Below, in pieces: positions 28,205 to 39,957 of a DNA stretch of 64,000 bases. The stretch spans positions 93,223,598 through 93,287,597 of the forward strand of contig NC_133405.1 in NCBI RefSeq assembly GCF_047511655.1, read 5' to 3'. How positions within the stretch are numbered: position 1 is the first letter of the stretch; every line of letters begins with the position of its first letter. The notes beneath the pieces were generated by a model. The model ran no database searches and had not been told where the DNA came from. It saw nothing but the letters and a program-made list of their open reading frames with translations. This DNA is from Castor canadensis (lineage: Eukaryota; Chordata; Mammalia; Rodentia; Castoridae). A program made the position numbers and the translations under genes.

Positions 28205-31200
28205 TTTCTTTTTTTATTCATACGTGCATACAATGTTTGGGTCATTTCTACCCTCTCCCCCCACACCCTCCCCCCACCCCCTCCCTTACCACCCACTCTG
28301 CCCCTCTCCCTCTCCTCCCACCCCCTCGATACCCGGCAGAAATTATTTTGCCCTTATCTCTAATTTTGTTGAAGAGAGAGTATAAGAATAATAGGAAGGA
28401 ACAAGGGTTTTTGCTAGTTGAGATAAGGATAGCTACACAGGGAGTTGACTTGCATTGATTTCCTGTGCATGTGTGTTACCTTCTAGGTTAATTCTTCTCG
28501 AACTAATCTTTTCTCTAGTTCCTGGTCCCCTTCTCCTATTGGCCTCAGTTGCTTTTAAGGTATCTGCTTTAGTTTCTCTGCATTGAGGGCAACAAATGTT
28601 ATCTAGTTTTTTAGGTGTTTACCTATCCTCATACCTCCCTTGTGTGCTCTCGCTTTATCCTGTGATCAAAGTCCAATCCCCTTGTTGTGTTTGCCCTTGA
28701 TCTAATGTCCGCATATGAGGGAGAACATATGATTTTTGGTCTTTTGGGCCAGGCTGACCTCACTCAGAATGATGTTCTCCAATTCCATCCATTTACCAGC
28801 GAATGATAACATATCATTCTTCTTCATGGCTGCATAAAATTCCATTGTGTATAGATACCACATTTTCTTAATCCATTTGTCAGTGGTGGGGCATCTTGGC
28901 TGTTTCCATAACTTGGCTATTGTGAATAGTGCCGCAATAAACATGGGTGTGCAGGTGCCTTTGGAGTAACCTGTGTCACAGTCTTTTGGGTATATCCCCA
29001 AGAGTGGTATTGCTGGATCATATGGTAGATCGATGTTTAGATTTTTAAGTAGCTTCCAAATTTTTTTCAGAGTGGTTGTACTAGTTTGCATTCCCACCAA
29101 CAGTGTAAGAGGGTTCCTTCCCCCCCTCACCCGCATCCTCACCAACACCTATTGTTGGTGGTGTTGCTAATGATGGCTATTCTAACAGGGGTGAGGTGGA
29201 ATCTTAGTGTGGTTTTAATTTGCATTTCCTTATTGCTAGAGATGGTGAGCATTTTTTCATGTGGTTTTTGGCCATTTGAATTTCTTCTTTTGAGAAAGTT
29301 CTGTTTAGATCAGTTGCCCATTTCTTTATTGGTTCATTAGTTTTGGGAGAATTTAGTTTTTTAAGTTCCCTATATATTCTGGTTATCAGTTCTTTGTCTG
29401 ATGTGTAGCTGGCAAATATTTTCTCCCATTCTGTGGGTGTTCTCTTCAGTTTAGAGACCAGTTCTTTTGTTGAGCAGAAGCTTTTTAGTTTTATGAAGTC
29501 CCATTTATCTATGCTATCTCTTAGTTGCTGTGCTGCTGGGGTTCCATTGAGAAAGTTCTTGCCTATACCTATTAATTCCAGAGTATTTCCTACTCTTTCC
29601 TGTATCAACTTTAGAGTTTGGGGTCTGATATTAAGATCCTTGATCCATTTTGAGTTAATATTGGTATAGGGTGATATACATGGATCTAGTTTCAGTTTTT
29701 TGCAGACTGCTAACCAGTTTTCCCTGCAGTTTTTGTTGAAGAGGCTGTCTTTTCTCCATAGTATATTTTTAGCGCTTTTGTCAAAGACAAGTTGGTTATA
29801 GTTGTGTGGCTTCATATCTGGGTCCTCTATTCTGTTCCACTGGTCTTCATGTCTGTTTTTGTGCCAGTACCATGCTGTTTTTATTGTTATTGCTTTGTAA
29901 TATAGTTTGAAGTCAGGTATTGTGATACCTCCTGCATTGTTCTTTTGACTGAGTATTGCCTTGGCTATTCATGGCCTCTTGTGTTTCCATATAAATTTAA
30001 TGGTAGATTTTTCAATCTCTTTAATGAATGTCATTGGAATTTTGATGGGAATTGCATTAAACATGTAGATTACTTTTGGGAGTATAGACATTTTTACTAT
30101 GTTGACTCTACCAATCCATGAGCATGGGAGATCTCTCCACTTTCTATAGTCTTCCTCAATCTCTTTCTTCAGAAGTTTATAGTTTTCCATGTAGAGTTCA
30201 TTCACATCCTTTGTTAGGTTTACACCTAGGTATTTGATTTTTTTTTGAGGCTATTGTAAATGGAATTGTTTTCATATATTCTTTTTCAGTTTGTTCATTA
30301 TTAGTGTATAGAAATGCTAATGATTTTTCTATGTTGATTTTATATCCTGCTACCTTGCTATAGCTATTGATGGTGTCTAGGAGCTTCTGAGTAGAGTTTT
30401 TTGGGTCTTTAAGGTATAGGATCATGTCATCTGCAAATAGGGATATTTTGACCATTTCTTTACCTATTTGTATTCCTTTTATTCCTTCTTCTTGCCTAAT
30501 TGCTCTGGCTAGGAATTCCAGTACTATGTTGAGTAAGAGTGGAGATAGTGGGCATCCTTGTCTAGTTCCTGATTTTAGAGGGAATGGTTTCAGTTTCTCT
30601 CCATTAAGTATAATGCTGGCTGTAGGTTTGTCATATATAGCTTTTATAATGTTGAGGTACTTTCCTTCTATTACTAGTTTTCTTAGCGATTTTATCATGA
30701 AATGGTGTTGGATCTTATCAAAGGCTTTTTCTGCATCTATTGAGATGATCAAGTGGTTTTTGTCTTTGCTTCTGCTAATGTGGTTTATTACATTTATTGC
30801 TTTTTGTATGTTGAACCACCCCTACATTCCTGGGGTGAAGCCTACTTGGTCGTGGTGAATGATCTTTTTGATGTGTTGTTGAATTCGGTTTGCCATTATT
30901 TTATTGTGGAATGTTCATTAAAGAGATTGGCCTATAGTTCTCCTTTTTGGAGGTGTCTTTGCCTGGTTTTGGGATAAGTGTAATACTGGCTTCTTAGAAT
31001 GTGTTAGGCAGTTTTCCTTCCCTCTCTATTTCGTGGAACAGTTTAAGGAGGGTTGATGTCAGTTCTTCTTTAAAGGTCTGATAGAATTCAGCAGAGAATC
31101 CATCAGGTCCTGGACTTTTCTTTTTGGGGAGACTCTTGATTGCTGCTTCAATTTCATTTTGTGTTATAGATCTATTCAGTTTATTAATATTTTCTTGGTT

Positions 31201-32178
31201 CAGTTTTGGATGATCATATGTATCTAGAAATCTGTTCGTTTCTTTAAGATTTTTGAATTTATTTGAATATAGGTTCTCAAAGTAGTCTCTGATGATTTCC
31301 TGGAGCTTGATGGTGTTTGTTGTTATCTCTGATTTTGCATTCCTGATTCTACTAATTTGGGTTTTTTCTCTCCTCATTTTAGTCAGGGTTGCCAGGGGTC
31401 TGTCGATCTTGTTTATTTTTTCAAAGAACCAACTTTTTGTTTCATTAATTCTTTGTATGGTTTTTTTGTTTACTATTTCATTGATTTCAGCTCCTATTTT
31501 TATTATTTCACTCCTTCTATTTGTTTTGGGATTTGCTTGTTCTTGTTTTCTAGGAATTTGAGATGTATCATTAGGTCATTGATTTGGGATCTTTCAGCCT
31601 TTTTAGTATATGCACTCATGGCTATAAACTTTCCTCTCAGGACTGCCTTTGCTGTGTCCCATAGGTTCTAGTAGGTTGTGTTTTCATTTTCATTGACTTC
31701 CAGGAACTTTTTAATTTCCTCTTTTATTTCATCAATGACCCATTGTTTATTAAGTAATGAGTTATTCAGTTTCCAGCTGTTTGCATGTTTTTTGTCTTTA
31801 CTTTTGTCTTTGAGTTCTAGTTTTATTGCATTGTGATCAGATAGTATGCACGGTATAATTTCTATTTTCTTATATTTGCTGAGGCTTGCTTTGTGCCCTA
31901 GGATATGATGTATTTTGGAGAAGGTTCCCTGGGCTGCTGAGAAAAATGTATATTATGTAGGAGTTGGATGAAATGTTCTGTAGACACAAGTAGGTCCATT
32001 TGATCTACTGTATATTTTAGATCTTGGATTTCTTTATTGATTTTTTGTTTGGATGACCTATCTATTGATGATAATGGGGTGTTAAAGTCTCCCACAACCA
32101 CTGTGTTGGAGTTAATAAATGCTTTTAGGTCCTTCAGGGTATGTTTGATGAAATTGGGTGTGTTGAGGTTGGGTCTAG
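28205..32178 (-). mobile_element. L1 retrotransposon, 4 kb, truncated in the endonuclease region
   Basis: From the tail side: T-run, the C-rich 3' UTR tract (reverse complement of the G-rich tract at 15256), ORF2 C-terminus (28702-29815), RT domain (29969-30752) and part of the endonuclease (31898-32101). ORF1 and the 5' UTR are missing. ORF2 is cut by several stops and frameshifts. I did not find a convincing target duplication. Confidence 0.92.
28702..32101 (-). pseudogene. L1 ORF2 (endonuclease remnant, RT, C-terminus), frame-broken
   Basis: ORF2p nicks DNA and reverse-transcribes L1 RNA. Recognisable parts on the minus strand are an endonuclease piece (GDFNTPLSSIDRSSKQKINK, 31898-32101), an N-terminal RT portion with [10 protein letters not shown] (30994-31377), and an RT core with [13 protein letters not shown] and the catalytic FADD (30198-30752). 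After that come [16 protein letters not shown] (29969-30205), the region to 29204, and the C-terminal part (28702-29148). The frames are separate, so ORF2 is dead. The catalytic FADD is intact but isolated. Confidence 0.9.
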
Positions 32179-32264
32179 CAACTTCTTAAAAGGCACATTA
32201 AAGGATTTCAATTTTGATAATGAACTTGATGATTTATTGTAGACAGTTATACTATGCGTTACTG

Positions 32265-32674
32265 AAGTCCTCTTTATCTAGAGGGGATATGTTCCAAGAC
32301 CCCACTTTATGCCTGAAACCATGGATAATACCTAACCTACATAAGCTATGTTTTTTTCCTCTATGTCTTGTGGCATTGCCACACAGTAGCAGAATTAATC
32401 TGAATACTGTAGTAGTCAATCTTATAACCGAGACACCTACTGAATGACTAATGGATAGGTAGCAGATACAGTTTGTAGATGCTGGGCAATGGAGTGATTC
32501 ATGTTTCAGGCAGGATGGACCAGGACAGCACAAGATTTTACTACTGAGAATGATGTACAATTTAAAACTTATTGTCATTTCTGGAATTTTCCATTTAATA
32601 CTTTCAAACTATAGTTGGCCATGGGTAATTGAAACCACAGAAATCAAAACCATGGATTAGCACACGGGGACTAC
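32265..32674. mobile_element. Tigger-like (Tc1/mariner) non-autonomous DNA transposon fossil
   Basis: Begins agtcctctttatctagaggg and ends cacacggggactac, a diverged inverted pair. Internal blocks gatatgttccaagacccc, gcctgaaaccatggataata and gttggccatgggtaattgaa are characteristic of Tigger-type elements. Old and without an open frame. Confidence 0.75.
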
Positions 32675-33490
32675 CATATATTGTTTTAGACTCAGACTAG
32701 GGCTACTGCTGATCTTAACCCCTTCCTCTCAAATCAATTGGATGGTGTTAGCCTCAGAGCCTGGAGGGTGTGGGTACTCACATTTGCCAACAATACCCCA
32801 TAAACAGTATGGATTTGCAAGGAGGTTTGTTACTATTGTGCTTATTTTCACTCCAAGGTGCAGTTAACTTCATTATCTAGAGGCTTGAACTAATTTTTGT
32901 TTTACTAGTTAGTTGAGAAGTTTTTTATGGAAATCTAAGTTAACTGGCACAGATTTAATCCCTTGATATTTAAATTTTCCTTTGTATAGTGGTATTTCAG
33001 GCAGCTGCATAACTGGTTCACTAATTAACCTAGCTCATTATTTGTGTGGAAAGGGGAAAAGTTCATTCGTAACTAAGAGAGAGACTGTTATTTATACCTC
33101 AATTCAAATACCAAGAATCTGGGGAAGAGGCAAGTTCTGTATCTATGCTTGGATCCCAGTTTCTTTTGCTTCTCTAGGTACTTCACTCCATAAATTTTCC
33201 CTTTCTCTGAAGAAGTTGCTCTCTCTCTCTCTCTCTTCCTCAGCATCCTTCTATTAGCATTGAAGATATTTAAGATTCTCCAATTGAAAAAAGGAAGCCC
33301 ACAGTCCTTTGACTATTTTCCCATGTGTCTGCTTCTTTTCACAAAACAATTTCTTCAATGGACTGTCTATACTTGTACTTCCTCACCTTGTTTCCACCCC
33401 TCAAGCCACTGTAATTTGGCTTCTCCCCCTACCTCTTTACTATAATTGCTTCTACCAACACCGACCAACTACTCTAACTTGTCAAATCCA
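32675..33490. other. Unclassified non-coding sequence
   Basis: No consensus recognised. A short (CT)n lies at about 33218-33238. The 91-codon frame at 32982-33257 has no domain. Confidence 0.35.
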
Positions 33491-33655
33491 GTGACTTTTC
33501 ACTGTTTTCTCTCTCCATAATCTCAGTTGAGATTAATTTAATCACATCATCTAAGGCCCTGTCTCTAAATACAACCACATTCTGAGGTACTGGGTGTACT
33601 GGGGTTCAACATATGAATTTTGGAGGGACACAATTCAGCCCACAATACCAATCTA
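33491..33655 (+). repeat. Ancient repeat 3' end, same family as 37515-37905
   Basis: The blocks aaggccctgtctctaaatac, attctgaggtactgggtgta and ttcaacatatgaattttgga match the corresponding end of the copy at 37515-37905, in the same orientation. Family name uncertain. Confidence 0.7.
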
Positions 33656-34537
33656 GGATGTTTATTTTCTGAGGTGAGGAATTATGATATGGGGATGGGG
33701 TTAGGTGGGAGACAGGTCTAGAGATATTCATGTTTCTCGGTGCCAGTCATGATCTGGGAGTTCAACAGCAAGACTGAGATAACCATAAGAATTGTTAGAA
33801 GAAGTAGATCACAGTGAATTAGGAACTGATCAAAGAGGCTAGATTATTTGGGATGCTGTTGACTGGCAGAAACAAACACCAACACAACATTGTTTAACAA
33901 TAAGGAAAGAGTCTCACAAAACAAAGAATTGGAGGCAGTGCAGCTTCAGGGTTAGTTGATTTAGAGGTTTAATGACAACATTTAGGCCCAGATTCTTTCA
34001 ACCTTTCCAGTTCATGATCTGGCATGTGTCTGCCTATTTTAGGTGGGTTTCCTCATGGTCTTACAATGGCTGTGACAGTTCCAGGTAACACATGCAGAAA
34101 GCTATGTCCAAAAGTGTAAACTGGGCCTTGTTTTCTCTATGTAAAACTCTGATAGAACAGAGGCAGGAGACTAACAAAGTCAGATTCTGTTAGGAAGAAG
34201 GAAAAGGCTATTGGAAAGATGACAAACATTGTCCACTAAAGAGGCCACGGGGCTCAAGAGTTTATGGAGGGCAGGCTGCGTCTCATTTGCTCCACATTCC
34301 ATCTTTTGGGCTTCATGCTAAGCAGATAGTTTTTGGCTTGTTCTGCCAGTGTAGAGGACTGATGATGAAGTTGATGTCACCAAATTATGAAGATTTTCTT
34401 CCTCTGTATTGTAAAACTTAAAGGTGTATCTCCTTTTAAACTCTCTGACTTGAGGATTTGGCCAGAGGCACTGGTGAAATTTTATTGAAGCAATGCCACA
34501 CACAATAGTTTTGGGTTCTTCTAGAAGAAGATGCCCT
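33656..34537. other. Unclassified, probably ancient repeat
   Basis: Blocks such as ggaggcagtgcagcttcagg, tttcctcatggtcttacaat and ggctgtgacagttccaggta resemble a known kind of old mammalian interspersed repeat that I cannot name. Nothing coding was recognised. The 80-codon minus frame at 34318-34560 runs into a SINE. Confidence 0.4.
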
Positions 34538-34743
34538 CTGGCCAGGTGCCTGTGTCTCATGCCTGTAATTCTAGCTTCTCAGGAGGCAGAGATCAGGAGG
34601 ATCATGGTTCAAAGCCATCTCCAGGCAAATAGTTCAAAAAAACCTGTCACAAAAATAGGGCTGGCAGAGTGACTCAAGGAAGTAAGAGTTCCTGCCTAGC
34701 AAGTGTTCAAACCCCAGTGCTGCAAAAAAAAAAAAAAAAAAAA
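34538..34743 (+). repeat. Dimeric B1+ID SINE
   Basis: Plus-strand dimer: ggccaggtgcctgtgtctca, gaggcagagatcaggaggat, gggctggcagagtgactcaa, cctagcaagtgttcaaaccc and a 24-base A tail. The long homogeneous tail suggests a young copy. Confidence 0.92.
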
Positions 34744-35319
34744 AGATGCTCTCTGAAGACTTTCAGAAGTATACTGAAGATTTTTATTTCTAATGTGTTT
34801 ATATGCATTGACTTTCACACAATCAAGTGAAAAAAGTTTACCCTTAAACCTTGGATGTGGGAATGTGGCAATGGAGTGGTGCAACTTGCCTTCGAGAAAA
34901 AAAATTGTAGGAAAATCGTGGATTTCCATCCACATTCCAGTTTTTAATCACATGCACACCAATTACATTATGTGCCCTGGAGTAAGATGACAGGAACCAT
35001 GTAAGAAATTCTTGCATTCTTGTTTGGTTCCTTTTCTTTTGTGGGCATAGGTATACATTTATACTTTAACTGACTGATAGAATTTCGACATGTAAAACAT
35101 TCAAGGAGAAATCAGTGGCAGAGTGTTTGCTTAGCACGTGCCCTTGGGTTCCATCCCCAGAATAGCAGACAGTAAGAGCAGGAACAACAGCAAAACATAC
35201 AGCTAGACTTTTACTCCAGTGACTTTCAGAATGACATTACGTTGATTAATCATATGACCATTGGTCACTCACAGGTTCAGGGATGTCAGAAAAAATCTTG
35301 GAGTCCTCATTTGGTTGTT
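34744..35319. other. Unclassified with one ID-like SINE
   Basis: A diverged ID monomer lies at about 35107-35163 (atcagtggcagagtgtttgc, gggttccatccccagaat). The remainder is not recognised. Confidence 0.4.
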
Positions 35320-35440
35320 CAACCTTTCCAAGTGCCTCCTACCTGCTGGGCACTATTCTGACCACTGAGGAGAAAATGGTGAACAAGATAGACAGATTGC
35401 TTGTTCTTGTAGAGTTTATATTTGAGAGGGGCAATTGTCA
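35320..35440 (+). repeat. L2-like fragment
   Basis: The pattern gctgggcactattctgacca, ctgaggagaaaatggtgaac and cttgttcttgtagagtttat follows the L2 or related old LINE segment that usually reads as a tumour of short exonic-looking text. No coding role. Confidence 0.5.
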
Positions 35441-35454
35441 AAGGACAACTGTAG

Positions 35455-35925
35455 TTGTATCCATGGAGAATTGATTCCAGAGCTCCCTGCAATTACCAAA
35501 ATCTGCAGATGCTCAAGTTTCTTACATAAAACGGGTTTGCACATAGCCTATGCAGGTCCTCCTGCATATTTTATCTATTTTTTTTGAGACAGGATCTGTC
35601 TACATTGCGCAGGTAGTCTCAAACTCTTGGGTTTGAGTGATGCTCCCATGTTTGCCTCCTAAGTAGCTGGGACTACAGGGGTGTGTTACCCCACCTGGCT
35701 CTCCCATATACCTTAAATCATTTCTAGATTACTTATGATACTTAAGGCAATGTAAATGATATGTAAATAGTTGTTTTACTGTATCATTTAGGCATTAACA
35801 ACAAGAAAAAAGTCTGCACATGTTCAGTATAGATGCAACTTTTTTTTCAAATGTTTTCAGTCTGTGGTTGGTTGACTCTGTGGATGCAGAATATGCAGAT
35901 AGAGAGGGTTAACTGTGTGTAATAG
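35455..35925. mobile_element. Tigger-like DNA transposon fossil with B1 insert
   Basis: Left end gacaactgtagttgtatcca and right end tgcagaatatgcagatagag, ggttaactgt form diverged inverted ends. Inner blocks caaaatctgcagatgctcaa, aaaaagtctgcacatgttca and tctgtggttggttgactctg are characteristic. A reverse B1-like SINE is inserted at 35577-35700. Confidence 0.75.
35577..35700 (-). repeat. B1-like SINE inserted in a Tigger-like element
   Basis: Reverse 7SL-derived unit: ttgagacaggatctgtctac, tagtctcaaactcttgggtt and gctgggactacaggggtgtg. Confidence 0.85.
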
Positions 35926-36290
35926 ACTGTCAGGCAGTGGTGATTGCTATGGATAAAAATTATGTAGGTTAAGGAGCTAGAAGGTAGTATATACACTATT
36001 TTAAGTACCCTATTTTAAGTAGGGTATTTGAATGAGTGTGTTAAATAAATTTTTAAAAAAATCACTGAATCTTTATTCACATATAACTACCATCAAGTGT
36101 GGTTTCTACACACTAAAGAGCATGCCAATTGTTCCTGTTTCATTCAACCTCATATCCCTATCCAGCTTAGGCCATATCATTTATCTGTAGCTTGGATCTC
36201 CCGTCTACCGTCCATATGAGCTGGTAAGGCAATCTAATATCCAGATATTCCCTATCGCCTGTTAGATAAAGACCAACTTTCTGGGGTTAA
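35926..36290. other. Unclassified sequence
   Basis: No recognised repeat or coding segment. Contains a short local duplication (ttttaagtaccctattttaag near 36000). Confidence 0.35.
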
Positions 36291-36790
36291 AATTTAATGT
36301 CTGTCATTACCAATTCTGATAACTTCTCCAGCCTCATCTCTCCCTTCCCCTCAACCTCTGCCTTTAAGTCAGCGGCACTCAAATATCTGCATCCCTTGGC
36401 CTTAAAAAAATCCCAAATCTGACCCTTTCTCACCACATTCCTCACTACTGCTTTGGTCAAACCCCCATCATTTTGCACCTAGATGGCTGCAGTAACTATT
36501 TCACTTGTATTTCTTGTGTTCTCCTCCTCAAAGTCCTGGTGAAACCGGAATCAAATCCCTTTCTTTCTCTTCAAAACCCATCCCTCCTCTCTTGCAAACC
36601 ATTTTCTGTCTCCCACCTCACTCATTTTAAAAGACAAAGTCCTCACTACAGCCCACAAACTGTTGTCTCTGACTTTTCTTCCTATTTTCCTCTTCTCTTT
36701 TTCTGTTCAGCTACTCTGGCCTCCTCACTGATCCTGAAACAGGCCTGATGCACCCTCACTTCTGGACTTGTGCTCTCTCTGCCTAAAGTG
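36291..36790 (+). repeat. L2 fragment
   Basis: Sense L2 3' region: aagtcctcactacagcccac, ctactctggcctcctcactg, tgtgctctctctgcctaaag. It is followed by an inserted SINE at 36797. Confidence 0.65.
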
Positions 36791-36796
36791 CTCCTT

Positions 36797-36990
36797 TGTT
36801 TTGGAGGTACTGGGGTTAGAACCCAGGGCCTTGTGCTTGCTTACTTGGGCCACATCCCCAACCCTTTTTGCTTTAGTTATTTTTCAGTCAGTCTTGTGCT
36901 TTTTTTGACCAGGACCAGCCTTGGACAATGATCCTTCTATCTGTACCTTTCGTGTAGCTGGGATCACAGGCATGTACCACCAGGCCTGGC
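36797..36990 (-). repeat. Diverged ID + B1 SINE pair
   Basis: Reverse ID part (ggtactggggttagaaccca, gggccttgtgcttgc) followed by a reverse B1-like part (gaccaggaccagccttggac, gctgggatcacaggcatgta). More diverged than other dimers, so an older insertion. Confidence 0.75.
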
Positions 36991-36999
36991 CTTAGAGTG

Positions 37000-37514
37000 C
37001 TCTTGTTGTGGTAGAACAGTTAATTCAAATTTCTATGCTGGGAAAGCTCTTTCTTGAGATGATTTCCCTCAAAGAGATCTATTATAGCTATAATACTACG
37101 CTGTTGGAATTTTGATGGGAATTGTTGAATCTGTACATTTCTTTGGATAATGTTAGCATCTTAAGAATAGTAAGTCTTACTCATTAGCATGGGATTTTTT
37201 TTTCATTTCTTTCAGTAATGCTTTCCAGTTTTCAGTACACCAGTCTTTCATATCCTTGGTTACATTTATTTCTGACTTTTAGATGCTGTTGTAAATGGAA
37301 TTGTTTTTCTTAATTTCTGTTTTGGATTGTCCATTGAAGAAACAAAATATGTGAGTGTGGTATGTTGCTTTTTTTTTTCTTTTGTAGTAATGTGTTGATC
37401 TTGTACTTAGTAACTTTGATGAATTTGTTTACCCACTTCAGTAGCTTTCCTGTGGATTATTTGGAATTTTCTATACAGAGAATCATGCAGTCTGCAAATA
37501 GTTTTACTTCTTTT
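37000..37514 (-). repeat. L1 RT-region fragment, antisense
   Basis: Antisense L1 ORF2 text (ggaattttgatgggaattgt, tttccagttttcagtacacc, agagaatcatgcagtctgca) that resumes after the old repeat at 37515-37905. Confidence 0.65.
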
Positions 37515-37905
37515 GTGCCTTAGTTTCCTAAGGTTGCCATAATAACATATCACAGGCTTGATGGCTTAAAGAACAAGAATTTGTTTTCTCAAAATTCTGA
37601 AGGCTAGCTGTCCAAGGTCAAGATGTCATCAGGGATGATTTCTTCTGAGGTTTCTTTCTTTGGTCATCTTCTCCCTGTGTCTTTGCATGGTCTTTCCTTT
37701 CTGTGTGTGTCTGTGTTCTAATATTTTCTGGTAAGGACACTAGCCATATTGGATTAGGGTCTACCTTAGCGACCTCATTTTAACTTTATTTACTTCTTTA
37801 ATGGCCCTATCTCTAAATAGGGTTTATCCTAAGGTACTCGGGAGTGAGAATTCAACATATGAATTTGGGGGAGACACAACTGAGTCCTTAACACTTTCCA
37901 CTTTG
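37515..37905 (+). repeat. Ancient interspersed repeat inserted in L1
   Basis: Blocks tagtttcctaaggttgccat, caaaattctgaaggctagct, ttggattagggtctacctta and ttcaacatatgaatttgggg form a complete-looking old element. Its 3' part is shared with 33491-33655. It lies inside antisense L1 text. I am unsure of the family. Confidence 0.7.
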
Positions 37906-39346
37906 AATTCCATTTATTTATTGTTCTTGTCAGTTGCTCTGACTAGAACTTCAGTACAAAGTCGAAGAACAGTTGTGAAAGAGGTCATTCTTGTCTTGTT
38001 ACTCATCTTAGAAGGAAACCTCCCAGTGTTTCATCACTGAGTCTGATGTTAGCTCTGGGTTTTTCTTAAATGCCCTTTATCATGTTAAGGACGTTCTCTT
38101 CTATTTCTTGTGCGGCGAGTGTTTTTATCTTGAAAGGGTGTTGGATTTTGTCCGAGGCCTTTTTGCATCAATTGAGATGATCATGTAGTTTTTTCTTTGT
38201 TCTATAAATGTGGTATTCAACATCAATGTTGACTGATTTTGTGTTCAACATCCCTTGCATTCCCAGGATAAATTCCACTTGGACATGGTGTATGTTCCTT
38301 TCAATATGCTATTGGATTCAATTTGTTACTGCTCTCTTAAGTGCAAGGAATATTGCTTTGTAGTTTTCTTATATGTCTTTAGGTGTCTTTGGTGTCACGT
38401 TAATGCTGGCCTCATAGAACAACTTAAGTTTTCCCTGCTTTTCTATTTTTGGAAGAGTTCGAGAAAGATTTCATGTGAATTTTACCTTGAATGTTTTTGT
38501 AGGATTCACCATGAAAGCCATTTACTCCTGGACTTTTCTTTTTTGGAATGCTTTTAATTACTAATTTAATCTCCTTTTTTTTTTTTTTTTTGCTGAGATT
38601 GGGGTTTGAACTCAGGGACCTCCCGATTGTTAGGCAGGCACTCTACCACTTGAGCCACTCCACCAGCCCCCCAGTCTTGTGTTTTTTTGTCTAGGGCCAA
38701 CATTGGACTTCGATCCTCCTACAAACACCTTCAGAGTAACTGGGATTACAAGTGTGTACCACCACAACTGGCCCTTCTATTTTTTTCTTGAATCACTTTA
38801 TGTAATTTGTGTATCCAGAAATTTCCATTTCATTGACATTATCTAGTGTGACATACAATTGTTCATAGTAATCTTTTATAATCGTTTTTATTTTTGTAAG
38901 GTTCAAAGTAGTTTCTCACTTTCATTACTGGTTTTAGTTATTTGTGTCTTTTATTTTGGGACTTAAATAAACTACTTTTATTGAGTTAAAAATAGCTTTT
39001 TCAACAGGATATACTGCTAATAAAATAATCCAACTGCAGTCTCTCACAGTTGGAAAGTTTTTTGACTTTTTTTGAAATATTTATCACTCCCTCATTACTC
39101 ACTCTTGTCCCCTCTCCTACCTCCCATTGGTTCCCTTTCTCTTTCCAAAGTTATTTCTCTCATTTTTTTTTCTTGGTCATTTTGTCTTTTTCTTGGTCAA
39201 AATATCAATTTTGTTGATTACCAAAAAATGGCTCTTGGTTTTGTTGATTCTCTTTTAAAAATTTATCTTGGCTCTATTTTTTTTTCTTCTAGATTTGGGG
39301 TTGATTTCCTCTTCTTTTGTAGTTACTCAAGATGTGACATTACTGT
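37906..39346 (-). repeat. L1 ORF2 fragment, antisense, with SINE insert
   Basis: Continuation of the antisense ORF2: tctgatgttagctctgggtt, aattgagatgatcatgtagt, tggacttttcttttttggaa. A dimeric SINE sits at 38580-38775. Confidence 0.7.
38580..38775 (-). repeat. Dimeric ID+B1 SINE
   Basis: Reverse dimer with a 19-T start, ttggggtttgaactcaggga, gttaggcaggcactctacca and ctgggattacaagtgtgtac. Confidence 0.88.
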
Positions 39347-39542
39347 TGGGTGCTGGTGGCTCACATCTTTAATCCTAGCTACTCAGGAGGCAGAGATCAG
39401 AAGGATCACCATTGGAACCCAGCTCCTGGCAAATAGTTCGTGGGACCCTATCTTGAAAAAAACCCATCACAAAGAAGGGCTGGTGGAGTGGCTCAAGGTG
39501 TAGGCCCTGAGTTCAAACCTCAGTACCAAAAAAAAAAAAAAA
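39347..39542 (+). repeat. Dimeric B1+ID SINE
   Basis: Plus-strand dimer: ggtgctggtggctcacatct, aatcctagctactcaggagg, gggctggtggagtggctcaa, gttcaaacctcagtaccaaa and a long A tail. Confidence 0.92.
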
Positions 39543-39957
39543 GGATGTTATGTTACCGATTTGAGAGCTTTCTTTTTCAAATGTAACATTTAAAGCTATA
39601 AATTTCCCCCCTCATTCCCTCAGCGTCATAGGATGCCTTCAATGCATTCCATAAGTTTTGCTATGTTGAATTTTCACTTTCATGTGTTTTTAAATTTTTA
39701 AAAATTTCCCTTATAATATTTTTCTTTAACCAATTGGTTGTTTAAGGGTATTTTTTCAACAATTAAAATCTATTATTGATTTCTAGCTTTATTTCATTAT
39801 GGTCAGAAAACATACTTTGTACGTAGACTAATGCCTTCCAGTTTTAGCCATGTTGTGGCAAATGGCAGGCTCTCTATCCATTTGTCCACTGATGGACACC
39901 TAAGTTGTTTCCATATTTTGGTTATTGTGAATAATGCTGCAATGAAAATGGGAGTGA
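39543..39957 (-). repeat. L1 fragment, antisense, target of a younger L1
   Basis: Antisense L1 ORF2 text: ttgatttctagctttatttc, attatggtcagaaaacatac, and a later end-of-ORF2 block (ggttattgtgaataatgctg). It is interrupted at 39958 by a young L1 and resumes at 40496. Confidence 0.7.

Noticed and set aside
30424-30858. 144-codon plus-strand frame
   Set aside because: Antisense shadow of the L1 RT region.
39072-39503. 143-codon open frame
   Set aside because: It crosses from antisense L1 into a SINE; no domain.
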